Both the position numbers and the translations under genes were made by a program. Below are positions 1 through 11,152 of a DNA stretch of 64,000 nucleotides, one piece after another; positions within the stretch are counted from its first letter, which is position 1, and every line of letters begins with the position of its first letter. Under the pieces are notes generated by a model. It did no database searches, was not told where the DNA came from, and was given only the letters and a program-made list of their open reading frames with translations. The stretch comes from Blepharisma stoltei (Eukaryota > Ciliophora > Heterotrichea > Heterotrichida > Blepharismidae), in assembly GCA_914767885.1 (NCBI GenBank), contig CAJZBQ010000052.1, forward strand, positions 342,501 to 406,500, written 5' to 3'.

Positions 1-1
1 A

Positions 2-271
2 GGAGTTCATTCTCCATCATCCCACCAACAAGAAATTTGTGCCTTTGGAGAGCATGGAGTTGGAGATGTCAACGATAACTGGCGCTTGGAAGTCGAAGGA
101 CAGCCTCCAAATACTCCTTGGTTTGGAAATCACCATATCAGACTTATTCATGTTCAGAGCAACCATTCTCTGCATTCTCATCATGGGCATAAGATCAGAG
201 ACCAACAAGAAATCACTGGGTATGATAGAAGAGATGAGAATGATTTCTGGACTGTCGAGCGTATAGCTTAA
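2..271 (+). CDS. MIR-domain protein (SDF2-like), 3' end only
   Basis: The gene starts before the window and ends at TAA 269-271. The visible ~89 residues match the last part of a MIR domain as in SDF2 or protein O-mannosyltransferases: an LHSH motif, a Q-Q/D-Q-Q-E-x-x-x-Y/F-G pattern seen twice, an acidic D-N-D-N-W motif, and a final F-W-T-V-E-R-I. MIR domains are beta-trefoils of the secretory pathway, acting in ER quality control or O-mannosylation. No transmembrane segment is visible, which fits SDF2 better than a PMT, but the N-terminal part needed to decide lies outside. Confidence 0.7.
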   Translation, partial: GVHSPSSHQQEICAFGEHGVGDVNDNWRLEVEGQPPNTPWFGNHHIRLIHVQSNHSLHSHHGHKIRDQQEITGYDRRDENDFWTVERIA

Positions 272-331
272 GTTAACTAAAATTAGGAAAATAATGACAA
301 TTGAAAGATTTTAACTGAAAGAAAGTTGTCG

Positions 332-777
332 GATAAATAAAATGGCATTCGGTTCGAGAGGAATTGGCTCTGCCATTTTTTTTCTCCCTCATGGAAATTT
401 TATTTATGGGGTTTGGGTTTTCTCTCGAGAACTTCTGCACAGCAACAGCCGTTTAACTTTGGGGATAACCAAAGGCACGGCTCCTCAGCGCACTCAAGAT
501 TTCGGAGTTTTACCTCTCAGCACATCCCCCACGGGAGGATGACCCTTAGGCGGAACACGCGCAGGAGCTGAGTCTGGACGAGAGACGGCAACGCGCCGGG
601 TGAGATGTGCGGCGATTTATCTGGCGACTAGCCTTATAGAAGGCTTGGGTGTGGGCTGACCACATATTCCAAGATGGCTTGGTGACGTCACTAGTTGTCG
701 CTTTGACCCTTTTTCATTAAGGGGTGTGGGCACTAGACACCTTAAAAAACTATGTAAGTAAGTAAGTAAGTAAGTAA
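332..777 (+). mobile_element. SINE-like retroposon, subfamily A
   Basis: Flanked by a 15-bp direct repeat, GAAAGAAAGTTGTCG (317-331 and 778-792), as expected for a target-site duplication. The head reads ATAAATAAAATGGC and the tail is five copies of AAGT. It is an inverted near-copy of 60109-60532, and the stretch around 536-580 (CTTAGGCGGAACACGC) recurs near 11494. It lies between genes, so nothing forces its removal. No protein is encoded. Confidence 0.8.
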
Positions 778-792
778 GAAAGAAAGTTGTCG

Positions 793-1156
793 AGTAATTT
801 CACATTTTCTATTTGCTCATTAAGGCAAAGACTTTGCTTTATTGTGATTTTTTAGTGTGTAGAGATTATTAAATTTTAAAATTTCATGCCTAATAATTTC
901 GAAAATTTTTCATTTTTACTAAAACAAATTAAAATTTTGATATGGATTTTATTATAAGTAATAGTTTAGATTTTGGTTTATTATAATTTTTTACATATAA
1001 GATTATAAATTTTGCTTTCAAACTGATAATTTCTAATATATTATTTTTGTGTAAAATATATTTTATGGAATATGCATTTTAGCATAAGAAATTGATTTTT
1101 GGAATTACATTATCCAAAGCTTGCTTTGGTATGCAAAATCATAAAGATTTTTATAC
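793..1156. other. AT-rich intergenic sequence
   Basis: Very AT-rich stretch between the retroposon and the 3' end of the RRM gene. I see no gene, repeat or structured RNA in it. Confidence 0.6.
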
Positions 1157-4100
1157 TTAATTATTTTTAACTTTATTTTTTGTTTTTATCCTTTTTTTGT
1201 TCCAATCCCCTCTTTGTTCTCTTTTGAGTTGAAATTTCGTCATGTCTTTCCCATTCTTCTTATTCTGTTTCTTTTCTATTTTTCTCTCTCTTTTTTGAGG
1301 CAATTTAATTTCTGCTGAATCAAAGCTTTGGTCAGTGTAATCAGATTGTTTTGTTAGTTTTTTTGGATTAAGAAATGGGTTTGATGACTGATGTGCAGGC
1401 TCCTTTGTCTGCAAGGATTTCTTTTCTTTTTGCAGAGTTTCTTTATCTTTGATTCTCGTCACGTTTAATCTTCTTCCTGATAGCATATAATTGTTCATTG
1501 AAAGAGCTTTTTTGGCTTCTTTTTTGTTCGAATAAACCACATGTGCAAACCCTTTCCCTTTTTGTGCATCTTTACCCCTAGGAATTTTTATTTCTCGGAT
1601 TTGTCCAAAGTCTTTGAATTTTGACCTCAACTCTTCTTCTGTTATATTGTATGGCAAATTATTGATGAAAATGCTGGATTTTAACGATGACCTCCCCCCT
1701 CAATCTTCATGTCTATTGCAACAAAAATGCAATTTTTTAATATTGTAATTGCCCGAGGATGGCGCTATCTTGCGCCATCCTCGGGCAATTACTATATAAA
1801 ATTTTATATAAAAAAAATAATAATTTTCAACACGTGTCAACCTGCCTTCTTGGCGGCTATGGGCTGACATGAATTTACATACATGTTGTAAATTACAGTA
1901 AATTTTGCTCCTACAAAAGTGACTGTAAATTGTTTTTTACGAATTTTGCATGAAAAAACAACATCGGAAAAAAATTTTATAAAAGTGTACCTGAATTTAC
2001 AACATCATAAAATGTTTTGCCGTTTTTGCATGAAAAAACAGCATTCAAAAAAAAGTATGAAATCGTTAATTTATAAGATTAAAAAGAGAAATCTCTGAAT
2101 AAAATAGATTATAAATACTAGACTCCTTATTGATTATTAGGCTATATAATAAAGATCAAATGAATAAAGAAAGTATATTGCACCTAAATCAGGGCTTGAT
2201 TTTGCTATTTAAAATTTTTATGCTTCAAAAAGTTGCATGAAAAAACCCGGAAAAAAATTTTAAAGTTTATGTGATGTGCATACAATCGAGCACTCAAAAT
2301 AATGTTTAATAACAGATATATACTCTTCTAGCAATTGTATCTTTTTCTTTTAAAACTAAAAGCGCTTTATTCCTAACAAATAATATAGGTAATGTTTAAA
2401 AAAAAAATTAAGCGCTTCAATGAAAAAACCCGGAACTTTAATTTTTAAAAAAAAAATTTGCATGAAAAAACCCCTTGTTGTTTTTTGAAGTCCCAAAAAT
2501 TGCATGAAAAACCCATAATGGATTTTTTTTTCTTGAAAATTGCATGAAAAAACAACAATTAATTTCTTAGGAAATTTAATGAAAATTTTTAATGAAAAAA
2601 AGGGAATTGAGGCTTAGCAGTTTTGATAATAATGAATATTTGTTTCTACACAATTTTAACGCAATTTCTAGCATATTTGCAAATGTATTTACATACTTTA
2701 TCTCTTATCTCTGGCAAATACTATTTTTAAGCGAGTTACTAAATAAATGTGCCTAATTTAGCTTTATTATATTTACTTTTAACATAAATCTAGCATAAAT
2801 TGCTATAAAAACGGATAGATCATAAAGAGATCAATAATTATTTGTATCAATCTATTATTTAATAATTTTTTTTTATTTTTACATATTATTTATTTATTTA
2901 CAAAATTATTTTTTGCAAAATACATGAATACTGCGCATGAGAGACAAAAGTGCTATTTATAAGCGAATACATGATAAATAGAATTAGAATCGCATCAGAA
3001 ATAATCAACTTCAATTTCTATCGACGCTAATATCCAATATATTTTAAAAAATTATAATTACAACATGATATATTTTATTATAAATTTAAATAGGCATTTA
3101 AGGTTTTATAAATATATAAATGATATAAACAATTTAAAATACATTGATTTAATGCTATCAGCGATAGATTGTGTACCGATATTGAACTATCAAATTACCA
3201 TTGATATTTTGTAAAAAATAATTTCTAAATAAATAAATAATATGTAAAAATAAAAAAATTAGTAAATAATAGAATGATACAAATAATTATTGATCTCTTT
3301 ATGATCTATCCGTTTTTATAGCAATTTATGCTAGATTTATGTTAAAAGTAAATATAATAAAGCTAAATTAGGCACATTTATTTAGTAACTCGCTTAAAAA
3401 TAGTATTTGCCAGAGATAAGAGATAAAGTATGTAATACATTTGCAAATATGCTAGAAATTGCGTTAAAATTGTGTAGAAACAAATATTCATTATTATCAA
3501 AACTGCTAAGCCTCAATTCCCTTTTTTCATTAAAAATTTTATAAAAAATATTTTTTTTTCGAAATTTTAAAAAATCTAATTCGCAAAAATTGGAAAGCAA
3601 ATATTAATTTAATTTATAAAATTTATGTTTTAAAAAGCAATTCTTTTGAAATTAAACAGAATTAGCTCTAGATTTCATTATACTAATTATCATTTATATA
3701 TCAAAATTTGTTTCCATAAAAATTTTTCTATTAAAAACATTTTTGTTCACTCATGGAGGGTGGGTTTTTGGGCAAAAAATAGCGATTTTTCTAATGGTTT
3801 TGTTCACTCACGGAGGGGGGGGGAGTAAGAAATTAATTGTTGTTTTTTCATGCAATTTTCAAGAAAAAAAATCCATTATGGGTTTTTTCATGCAATTTTT
3901 GGGACTTCAAAAAACAACACAGGGGTTTTTTCATGCAAATTTTTTTTTTTAAAAATTAAGTTCCGGGTTTTTTCATTGAAAGCGCTTAATTTTTTTTTTA
4001 AACATTACCTATATTATTTGTTAGGAATAAAGCGCTTTTAGTTTTAAAAGAAAAAGATACAATTGCTAGAAGAGTATATATCTGTTATTAAACATTATTT

Positions 4101-5716
4101 TGAGTGCTCGATTGTATGCACATCACATAAACTTTAAAATTTTTTCCGGGTTTTTTCATGCAACTTTTTGAAGCATAAAAATTTTAAATAGCAAAATCAA
4201 GCCCTGATTTAGGTGCAATATACTTTCTTTATTCATTTGATCTTTATTATATAGCCTAATAATCAATAAGGAGTCTAGTATTTATAATCTATTTTATTCA
4301 GAAATTTCTCTTTTTAATCTTATAAATTAACGATTTCATACTTTTTTTTTGAATGCTGTTTTTTCATGCAAAAACGGCAAAACATTTTATGATGTTGTAA
4401 ATTCAGGTACACTTTTAAAAAATTTTTTTCCGATGTTGTTTTTTCATGCAAAATTCGTAAAAAAAAATTTACAGTCACTTTTGTAGGAGCAAAATTTACT
4501 GTAATTTACAACATGTATGTAAATTCATGTCAACCTATGGCTATGGCGAACTGGGACGGACTCTAGCCGAGAATCAGACGCAGGCTCAAGAAATGTGTAT
4601 CCGGGTAGGTTTTGGCTGCTTTCCTGTGGTTGGAAATAGATGCGTTCAACAACGTCCTTTGGATCCGAGGACCCATGGGCATTCCTCTACCGAGAAACTG
4701 GGGATTTCCGCCCAGGTCACAGGGGAACAGTCTTTTTCCTGTAGCTGTCGAAGGAAGGCACTCTGACACCCAATAGACTCCAAATCCTTGGAATCAAGCT
4801 ACTCCTATCGCCCGTAGCAGGGCCGCAGAAATCCATAAGCCACCTACTCAAGACTGAAGCCGCAAAGCAAGGAGGAGACAGAAGGTACCGGAAGGGCACT
4901 CGTAAGAGGGATCGACCCTCTGGGCTGGAGTCAAAAAGCCGTAGAAGCTTCCATATGGGAGGTCTTTGGTGGCTGCGCCACCAATATGGCTAGCGCCTGT
5001 CTGTAATATCCTAATCCTAATCCTCTTGCAACAAATTTTCGAGCGCATCTTAAATTTTTCCGTACGTTTTAGCTATAATAATTGCCCGAGGATGGCGCAA
5101 GATAGTGCCATCCTCGGACAATTTCTATAGATAAATTTAATAAAATGGCGAGCGATCACAATAGCCGTCTAAATCTCGATGAGAAAGTCATTGGCACGCC
5201 TACAGCAGCGCTGTTTTATGGTTTTTTTTTGAGAAACTCACCTAGAGAAAAATGCATTTTTTTTTTTATAAAAATGTTTGTGTTGCATAGGCATGAAAAT
5301 TTTTTTCGAAAAATTTTTGCTGCAGACATGAAGATTGAGGGGGGGGTCATCGTTAATTCTGTTTCTGGTTTGTTAACAATTGATACTGAAAGAATGTTTC
5401 CCTTGAAATCTTGCCCATTAAGAGAGGAAGATAAAGAAGCTTCTTCTTTATTTTTGTATAAAACGCAATAAGCTCCAGATGAAGTGTCTTTAATGTTTTC
5501 GCTTGAATTGCTTTTAACCCAAACCTTATCCACTTCTCCGAATTGGCTGAAAAGTTTCTTTATCTCTTTTCGAGTAGCAGAGAGTGCATTTTCAACCAAT
5601 ACTACGCTATGCTGTATAGATTCGTCTTGATTTGAAATTGTAAGATCGCCATCAGTTTCTGTGTGAGATAGTTTTGACAATCCTTGTTTCTTTTGGATCT
5701 CATGGCTAGCTATCAT
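1157..5716 (-). CDS. Two-RRM RNA-binding protein (Nop12/RBM34-like), split by a 3.7 kb IES
   Basis: Reads from ATG 5716 to TAA 1157. The first half has one RRM (roughly residues 37-110, ending ETEL). The second half starts KSSIFINNLPYNITEEEL, a clear RNP2, with RNP1-like KGKGFAHVVY, then a Lys/Arg-rich tail. The halves are in one frame only if 1684-5355 is removed between TAA copies at 1682 and 5354, giving ...ETEL-KSSIF. The IES length, 3672, is a multiple of 3, as required. Two RRMs plus a basic tail recall the nucleolar pre-rRNA factors Nop12/RBM34. The family call is moderate; RNA binding is near certain. Confidence 0.8.
1746..1791. repeat. GATGGCGC hairpin element, copy 1
   Basis: 46-bp palindrome: TAATTGCCCGAGGATGGCGC, a short loop, then its complement ending TTA. 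It is the mirror partner of the copy at 5074-5130 and a relative of those at 11553 and 39778. Confidence 0.8.
1866..4531. repeat. Large inverted repeat, ~1 kb arms
   Basis: The left arm begins GACATGAATTTACATACATG near 1866. The right arm ends with its complement near 4531. The arms agree over about 1 kb, including the repeated motif TTTTTTCATGCAA, and meet around a ~290-bp spacer (about 2925-3207). The right arm is longer because a MITE sits in it and a short piece next to that insertion is missing. Confidence 0.8.
3540..3827 (+). mobile_element. MITE (CTCCGTGAGTGAAC family) nested in the large inverted repeat
   Basis: Shares the body of the family (GGAAAGCAAATATTAATTTAA, then AGCTCTAGATTTCATTATAC) and the full right end, including TTTTGTTCACTCACGGAGGG before TAAG. 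The left palindromic end is missing. The symmetric place in the left arm (about 2560-2590) has no insert, so the MITE came after the inverted repeat formed. Confidence 0.75.
4537..5028 (+). mobile_element. SINE-like retroposon, subfamily E, inside the IES
   Basis: The head resembles ATGGCTATGGCGAACTGG and the tail is repeated CCTAAT at ~5009-5025. The internal stretch CCTCTACCGAGAAAC near 4684 is shared with the element at 34331-34935. More GC-rich than the surrounding IES. Confidence 0.65.
5074..5130. repeat. GATGGCGC hairpin element, copy 2
   Basis: Palindrome CTATAATAATTGCCCGAGGA...TCCTCGGACAATTTCTATAG with a GATGGCGC core; one base pair of the stem is disturbed (GATAGTGCC). It lies symmetrically opposite copy 1 within the IES. 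Confidence 0.75.
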
Positions 5717-5909
5717 TTTTATAAAAATAATGTCTATTTGCAGAGGATGCTATTGCATTCAAGACTTTAAAGAATTTCTAGTTCATAGATTTCTACTTTA
5801 ATAAATAGATAGTTCTATTTTCGTCAGTATTTTCATTAACTTCATGATATATACATCATGAGTGGTAAACCATAAAATATGAATCCTATATGTAATATAT
5901 ACATCCATA

Positions 5910-6485
5910 ATGAGATTGATTTATCAAGCACCTGACGAAGGTGTGAAAGCAATCCTACTAGCTCTCAAATGGACTGGTCTTACAGTCCAAAAAAGAGCTG
6001 ATAATGCTTTTATTGTCACTTTGCAAATAGACGCCCAAGACAACGTAGGAAATACAATTGAAGTCATGGGAGAGCTAAGCATAATGAGATACATTATGGA
6101 GCAATCTCCTTTTGCTGGCTCATCCAATCTACATCTCGAAGAATGGATCATTTATAGACTTAAGCAGCTAGCTTCTGAATGCCCGAAAGCTGCCATAAAA
6201 ACAAATAAAGAACTTATAGCTGCAGTCAGACACTTAGAACAAAGCTTGAATGGAGATTTTATTGGTGGCTCTCACCCTGGAGTTGCTGATTTTCTGAGTT
6301 TTTCCTATTTACTGCAATTTTTTGTTGGAAATCCATGGACTGTCAAAACTTTTCCTTTGCTTGCAGAATCATATGCAAAGCTTAGTGAAACTTTTGGAAA
6401 TGTCTTGGAAGAGCTCGGAGAAAAAGCTCAAATCCTGAAAATTAAGAAAAAGCAAGAAAATACAGAGCCAAATCAAAATTCTTAA
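5910..6485 (+). CDS. GST-fold (GST C-terminal-like) protein
   Basis: 191 residues, ATG 5910 to TAA 6485, no interruption. After a short N-terminal beta-rich part, the rest is helical, with the GST C-terminal-like pattern S-H-P-G-V-A-D-F-L-S-F (about residues 124-134), equivalent to the 'xxSxADx' helix of GST-C domains. No catalytic Ser/Tyr of a classic GST is evident. GST-like modules of this size also occur in translation factors and tRNA-synthetase complexes, so a scaffolding role is as likely as glutathione transfer. Divergently transcribed from the RRM gene, 193 bp away. Confidence 0.55.
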   Translation: MRLIYQAPDEGVKAILLALKWTGLTVQKRADNAFIVTLQIDAQDNVGNTIEVMGELSIMRYIMEQSPFAGSSNLHLEEWIIYRLKQLASECPKAAIKTNKELIAAVRHLEQSLNGDFIGGSHPGVADFLSFSYLLQFFVGNPWTVKTFPLLAESYAKLSETFGNVLEELGEKAQILKIKKKQENTEPNQNS

Positions 6486-6503
6486 TAATTATCAGTTAAA
6501 AGA

Positions 6504-9500
6504 TTAACGATATCTTTTTAGCTTCGCAACAAAAACTTTCTTGTAAATTTTCCTCATAACTCTTAATAAATTATCAGAAGCGACAAGGTATAAGCGGTGC
6601 TGCCATGGTATATCGCGCGCTTTACTGTTAGTTTCCCTACCTTTATTTCCTACTTTAGATGGTGACTTCAATTTGATTTTTGCTAAAGATTCAGATATAG
6701 CATTTGATAACGATTTTGATACTGCTTTTTCTAAAGCTGAAATACCTTTCCGATATTTAATCAATTTTTGATAGCTTAATTTCACTCTTTTATCTTCTTC
6801 TGGCTTAGTTTCAAAACTCATATTAGGATCAAAAACACAGTTTTTCACATCTCTGCATGGCGAAGGGTCACTTTCTGTAGGTGCGCTATCAGTTGGCACG
6901 CTATCAGTAAATTCTAATAAATTTTGAGGAGAAAAGCCGTTCAGCCTTTCAAAATTTGGTGTTATAAACCCAGATTTCTTTTTTACAATAAATCTCATCC
7001 TTTGCTTCAATTCAGTATCATATTGCTGTCTTTTATTTGTAGGGCTTACTATTGCTTTATGGACTGGGGCGATTGCAGGACTTTTACTTGATGGCTTCCA
7101 AGGTGGTCTTCCTGAATTGAGAGCGATTTTTAAGGCTTTGTCTTTGTCTTTTTCTTTGTAAATTTTAGGACTAGAGATCATGTTTTGAATCAGTTTTTGT
7201 TGATAGCTAGAAGAATCAAAGCTTTGTTGAGATGAATGATTGGCATAAAGATTAGACCTGCTTGAATTATTTGAAATTTCTGCTTCAATGTCAATTTCTA
7301 CTTCTGGGGCTTTATATATTTGATTAATAGTTGGAGTATGCCTTGTGAATGTCGTGCTAGAGAGTCTTGAAATCTCAGACTCTTCTAATTCTACTGGCTG
7401 AGATCTTTTTTCACCTGGCAAATCTAGAATAAATCCATCGGAATCAGATGGTGATACAAAATCAAGCTTTTCTTGGTCTCGCTCAGAGAGGCGTGTATGC
7501 AAATCAGGGAAAACTGATAATTGATTTACATTCACTGATACAGTTGAGTGACTCTTAGGCATGCTTTCAATTGAATGCATCAAGACCATATCGTCATCTT
7601 GCTTTAGAGCTTCTGGGGTGTTATTTGAAGTTTCATCATTTGTATTTGACAAATTCATAATGCTATATATAGCCCGATCCTGCTTTGGATCTGACTTGAC
7701 CGATATCGGAGTTATCATATGGGGAGTTGACGAGCCAACGTTTGCTGCAAAGTCAACACCCCAGATGACAAACCACCAATAACAAGAGGATTTGCCATCT
7801 GGAGAGTTGGCTTTGCCAATAAACGTTGGTTCATCAACTTCCCATCTGGGAACTCCGACATCAGTCAAGCCGATCCAAAGCAGGATCGGGTTATGTCCTC
7901 AATTTTCCGTCATCTATTAAATTACTTCATGAGTCGCTTAAAACGTTTAAATAATGCTTTTGTAGACAGTCTTCAAGTATCTGGAGCTTCTCTTCCATTA
8001 TTAGTTCTCGGTCACTCTTTAGTTTTTGAAAGACTCCTTTAAAATTTAACTCAGAAGGATTTATTATTGGTGATTCTTCTTCATTAGCTCCAAGGGAATA
8101 ATTATTAATCCTATTGAAAATCTTTTTCTTAAGGCGCTTTATATGTGAAGAAATTCGTGTGAAAATAATTTTTGAACTCATTTTTCTTTGATAGTCTTGC
8201 TTCCATTTATTGATTTTTTCAGGGTCACTAGAATTTATTCAAATTTTTAAAGCTTGCTTGAAATGAGCCCTCTCATATAAAATAATGCATTTTTTAAGGA
8301 TCTTTTCAATTGATTTTTGGCCATCACTTCTCTCATTTGCATCAACCTTAAGCCACCTCTCAAATTTCCTTTTTAATGCTTTTTTATTCATGTCTTTGAT
8401 GGCCTGCTTTAGAGTTAGTGCAGCAGTCTTTTTTTGTAACTTCGCTAGCCTCTGTAAGCGACCAAAATGTTTTTGCTTGCTCACTATAATAATATTTTTT
8501 AAAAATCACTATTCGTAAAACTGGAATGCGCAAATTAATTTAATTTATAAATTATGTTTAAGGATGCAAACTGTTTAAATATAGAATTAACTAGATTTCA
8601 TTATAATAATTATTACTTATATCAAAATATTTTAAAAAATTTGTTTGTTTGAAATAGGGATTTTTCCGATGATTTTGCTCGCCCAAGGGAGAGGTAAGCA
8701 TAAAATTTCTCTTTCTTTTATCAAAGTAAAAGCCAATAATTTATATTTATGTGCCAACGCTGATATTTCTTGCAAAATTCCTCTAGCTGCTTCCTTTTTC
8801 CTTGGGTCGTATATAGGGTATTCATTGTTTTCGTTGAATTTCTGATAATTCGAAAACCTTTTAATCGCCTGAAAAGCAAAAGCTTCAGACTCAATTTTGA
8901 ATCTATGATAAAGGTTTCCAATTATTCCAGGTATCAAAGCAGCAGCAAGTGTCTTATCATATATGCATTTTATCCCTGCAAACTCTTTTATCTGTGAAAA
9001 ACAAGACTTTAGCACAGGATACACAAGCGGGAAAATAGATTTTGACAGCCTTTCTTTTCTATCATGTTCTATTCTGCATTGAATTATTCTTTCTATCGTT
9101 TTATCATTGTCGCCTTTTGGATAAAGCCTTTCTAAATCTTCATGGCCTTTTGTAATAGTAAGATCTATAGAGCCTCTTAAGCTTGATCGTAAAGAAGAAT
9201 TTTTTTCCATATTGTAATCAAGCGAGTCGAAAACTGAGCCAATCAGCTTATTGGCATATTCAGAGCGCTTATAAGGAGCTAGTTCTGTTAAATATCTAGC
9301 TATTTGGTGTGTTCCAGGCTCCTCTGCTTCATATAAAAGTCCAGCCATATGTGAGCAGGTGGAAACTAAACTGATTAGATTATTGTGCTCATTATGAACT
9401 GCATATACTTTCCCAATCCAATAAGTAAGCTGGCATTCCATAAAATCCGTGCTTGATGATAACCGATTTTGAAATTTTTCTCTTCATTCATATATACAGC

Positions 9501-10428
9501 TGGAGCTTCTAGAAAACCCATAAGCAAAATCAAGTGTACTTGCAATAGAAGTTATGCTATCTCCATAATTTATCGGCAATTTCACTAAATCCATGCAATC
9601 ATCAAAAATATACGCTTCACCTGAGTCAGTTAAAGCCACAATAAAACTATTTCCACAGCTCACAGCAGTTATTGAATATTTCTCAAGCTCTGGTAGTGTA
9701 TAAGGGTAATTCCCAGAACCCTTTTTCGGTGACCCTGTCGGGAGCCTTCTCACTATAGAAGACCTTCTTGAATTAATGTAATTGTGCGCGCTTCCTATAA
9801 CTCCATACAAATACACATAGCACCCATCAGTGCATATACAAGTAAAAGAAGGCCCACATAAAACTTGTTTAGCTTTAAATATTTTGGCGCTTTCGACTAT
9901 CATAGGAGGCTGGTGATTTATCGAAAATCCGAGCGTTCCTAATTCTCCTTGAGACCCACTTCCCCAAGTAAAAAGATGTCCCATAGAATCAATTACGGCA
10001 GCATGTGTTTTCCCTATAGATCCTTGTATTATTTCTTCAAGCTGTGGAATTTTGACAGGAATTTCAGATGAATATAATCCTGGCTCTATGAAGAGCCCGC
10101 TTTGTTTGCTGTCTACTCCTCAGATGAAAACTTCACCCTGATTACTTATCATGATTCCGACCATATCATTACAAGCTATTGCTTTAATAGCAGTTTGGAT
10201 AAAAATTTCTGCAGGGGGGTCCTTGATTTCTTCTTTTGTCAGGCCTTTTTCATAGACTTTTCCATCTTCTGCTAAACAAATTCCTTTTTTTATTCCAACG
10301 GCACATGATTTTATACTAAAATCTGACCCAAAAAGATGCTTGGGTGGAGGGATATCTGAGGATATTCCAGTAGATTGCGACAACCAAAATGCTCCCTAAA
10401 TAAGATTTACATATTTCTTGCTTATCAT
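6504..10428 (-). CDS. RCC1-repeat protein (1157 aa), broken by two IESs
   Basis: Start ATG 10428 (MISKKY), a 15-nt intron at 10396-10410 (GTAAATCTTATTTAG on the coding strand), stop TAA at 6504. RCC1-type repeats fill the first ~300 residues (GEVFIWGVDS, GHLFTWGSGSQGELG). The Trp in GEVFIW is a TGA codon, and another TGA joins CIYE to WREKF. The central part is helical and of unknown type; the C-terminal ~450 residues are Ser-rich and disordered with a basic helical end. IESs at 8487-8696 (210 bp) and 7668-7893 (226 bp) must be removed; both junctions are in frame. RCC1 propellers often bind small GTPases, chromatin or ciliary partners; which applies here is unknown. Confidence 0.8.
7668..7893. 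mobile_element. IES: palindromic MITE with CCCGATCCTGCTTTGGATC ends
   Basis: 226 bp between TA 7666-7667 and TA 7892-7893 in the RCC1 gene. The ends are inverted repeats built on CCGATCCTGCTTTGGATC (7674-7691 and 7871-7889). Of the four overlapping TAs at the left edge, one gives an open frame (...LRT-YSIMNLS). Confidence 0.85.
8487..8696. mobile_element. IES: diverged copy of the main MITE family
   Basis: 210 bp between TA copies at 8485 and 8695 in the RCC1 gene. The body keeps family landmarks (AATTAATTTAATTTATAAA, TAGATTTCATTATAATAA) and ends GATTTTGCTCGCCCAAGG, a worn version of the usual right end. Removal joins ...REILCL-VSKQKHFG in frame. Confidence 0.85.
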
Positions 10429-10568
10429 TCTTTGTGGATTTTAATTATGACGATTTATGGAATAAGCATTGGATCTTATATTTAAACATAAAGAATTAGT
10501 GCCTGATTGAAGATTTTTCTATGACAAAAACGTTTAAATTTAAATTCTGGCTTATCTATAGCAGATTG

Positions 10569-11107
10569 AGTTTAGTTTTATTAAAATTGCAGAGAATTTT
10601 ACTGTAATTCCTGAAGGTTACCATCACCCTTAATGCCCCCTTCACCTGCTCGTCAGTTTGTGCGCTACCTCACAAAAAGTTGCTCCTGCTGGACGAGGGC
10701 CTGCATTTTCTGTATAATAGTTTGTTGTGTCGCGCTGTCGTGCCACACGTTAGCAGTTGCCCACCATGGAAAATTCAGATTTTCTGGTCGACTCTTGTCA
10801 AAATGGAAATTCGAAGTCAAGGGTATAAATTCGGCTTCAAACTGGGAAGCACTGCCAATGGCCAGGATGAGCACCACTGGCATTGCTGGGATATCCCTTA
10901 ATAGCTCTTGGCTCGATTCACTCTGAGTTAAAAAAATTGGTATTGAGTAAAGCATGCAGTCGGCAACCCGACATTGAGATCACCTATCAAGAAAAACCTG
11001 GTTTGGATACATCCCCAACGCCATCTTTCCTTCCTAAGGTTTCTGCGTGCTCTGTGTGGATACCAGGAGATAAGGGGCGGGTTGGTTCGACGCGCCATTT
11101 TAAAGTA
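10569..11107 (-). mobile_element. SINE-like retroposon downstream of EMC5
   Basis: A near-perfect direct repeat, ATCTATAGYAGATTG, lies on both sides (about 10554-10568 and 11108-11122). The head is at the right edge (AAAATGGCGCGTCGAACC on the minus strand). GC-rich against its surroundings. It sits between the RCC1 start and the EMC5 stop, outside coding sequence. The ORFs in it are short and unlike any protein I know. Confidence 0.7.
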
Positions 11108-11152
11108 TATCTATAGTAGATTGGCAGTTTATTGGAATATTTTTATTTCTAG

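Larger units (their letters stand above)
1684..5355. mobile_element. Composite 3.7 kb IES inside the RRM gene
   Basis: TA-bounded. Its outermost ends are inverted repeats: CCTCCCCCCTCAATCTTCAT at 1690-1709, and the complement ending near 5347. Inside are two short GATGGCGC hairpins, a near-perfect inverted repeat with ~1 kb arms (about 1866-2925 and 3207-4531), a MITE in the right arm and a SINE-like element. No transposase ORF is visible; the reading frames inside are short and AT-rich. TA-to-TA removal joins the two exon halves in frame. Confidence 0.85.

Noticed and set aside
353-370. tRNA gene suggested by a GGTTCGA box
   Set aside because: No cloverleaf can be folded around it; it recurs as part of the retroposon heads.
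332-542. ORFs inside the GC-richer blocks (also near 10633, 34475, 39520)
   Set aside because: They lie within SINE-like elements, are short, differ between copies and match no protein family.
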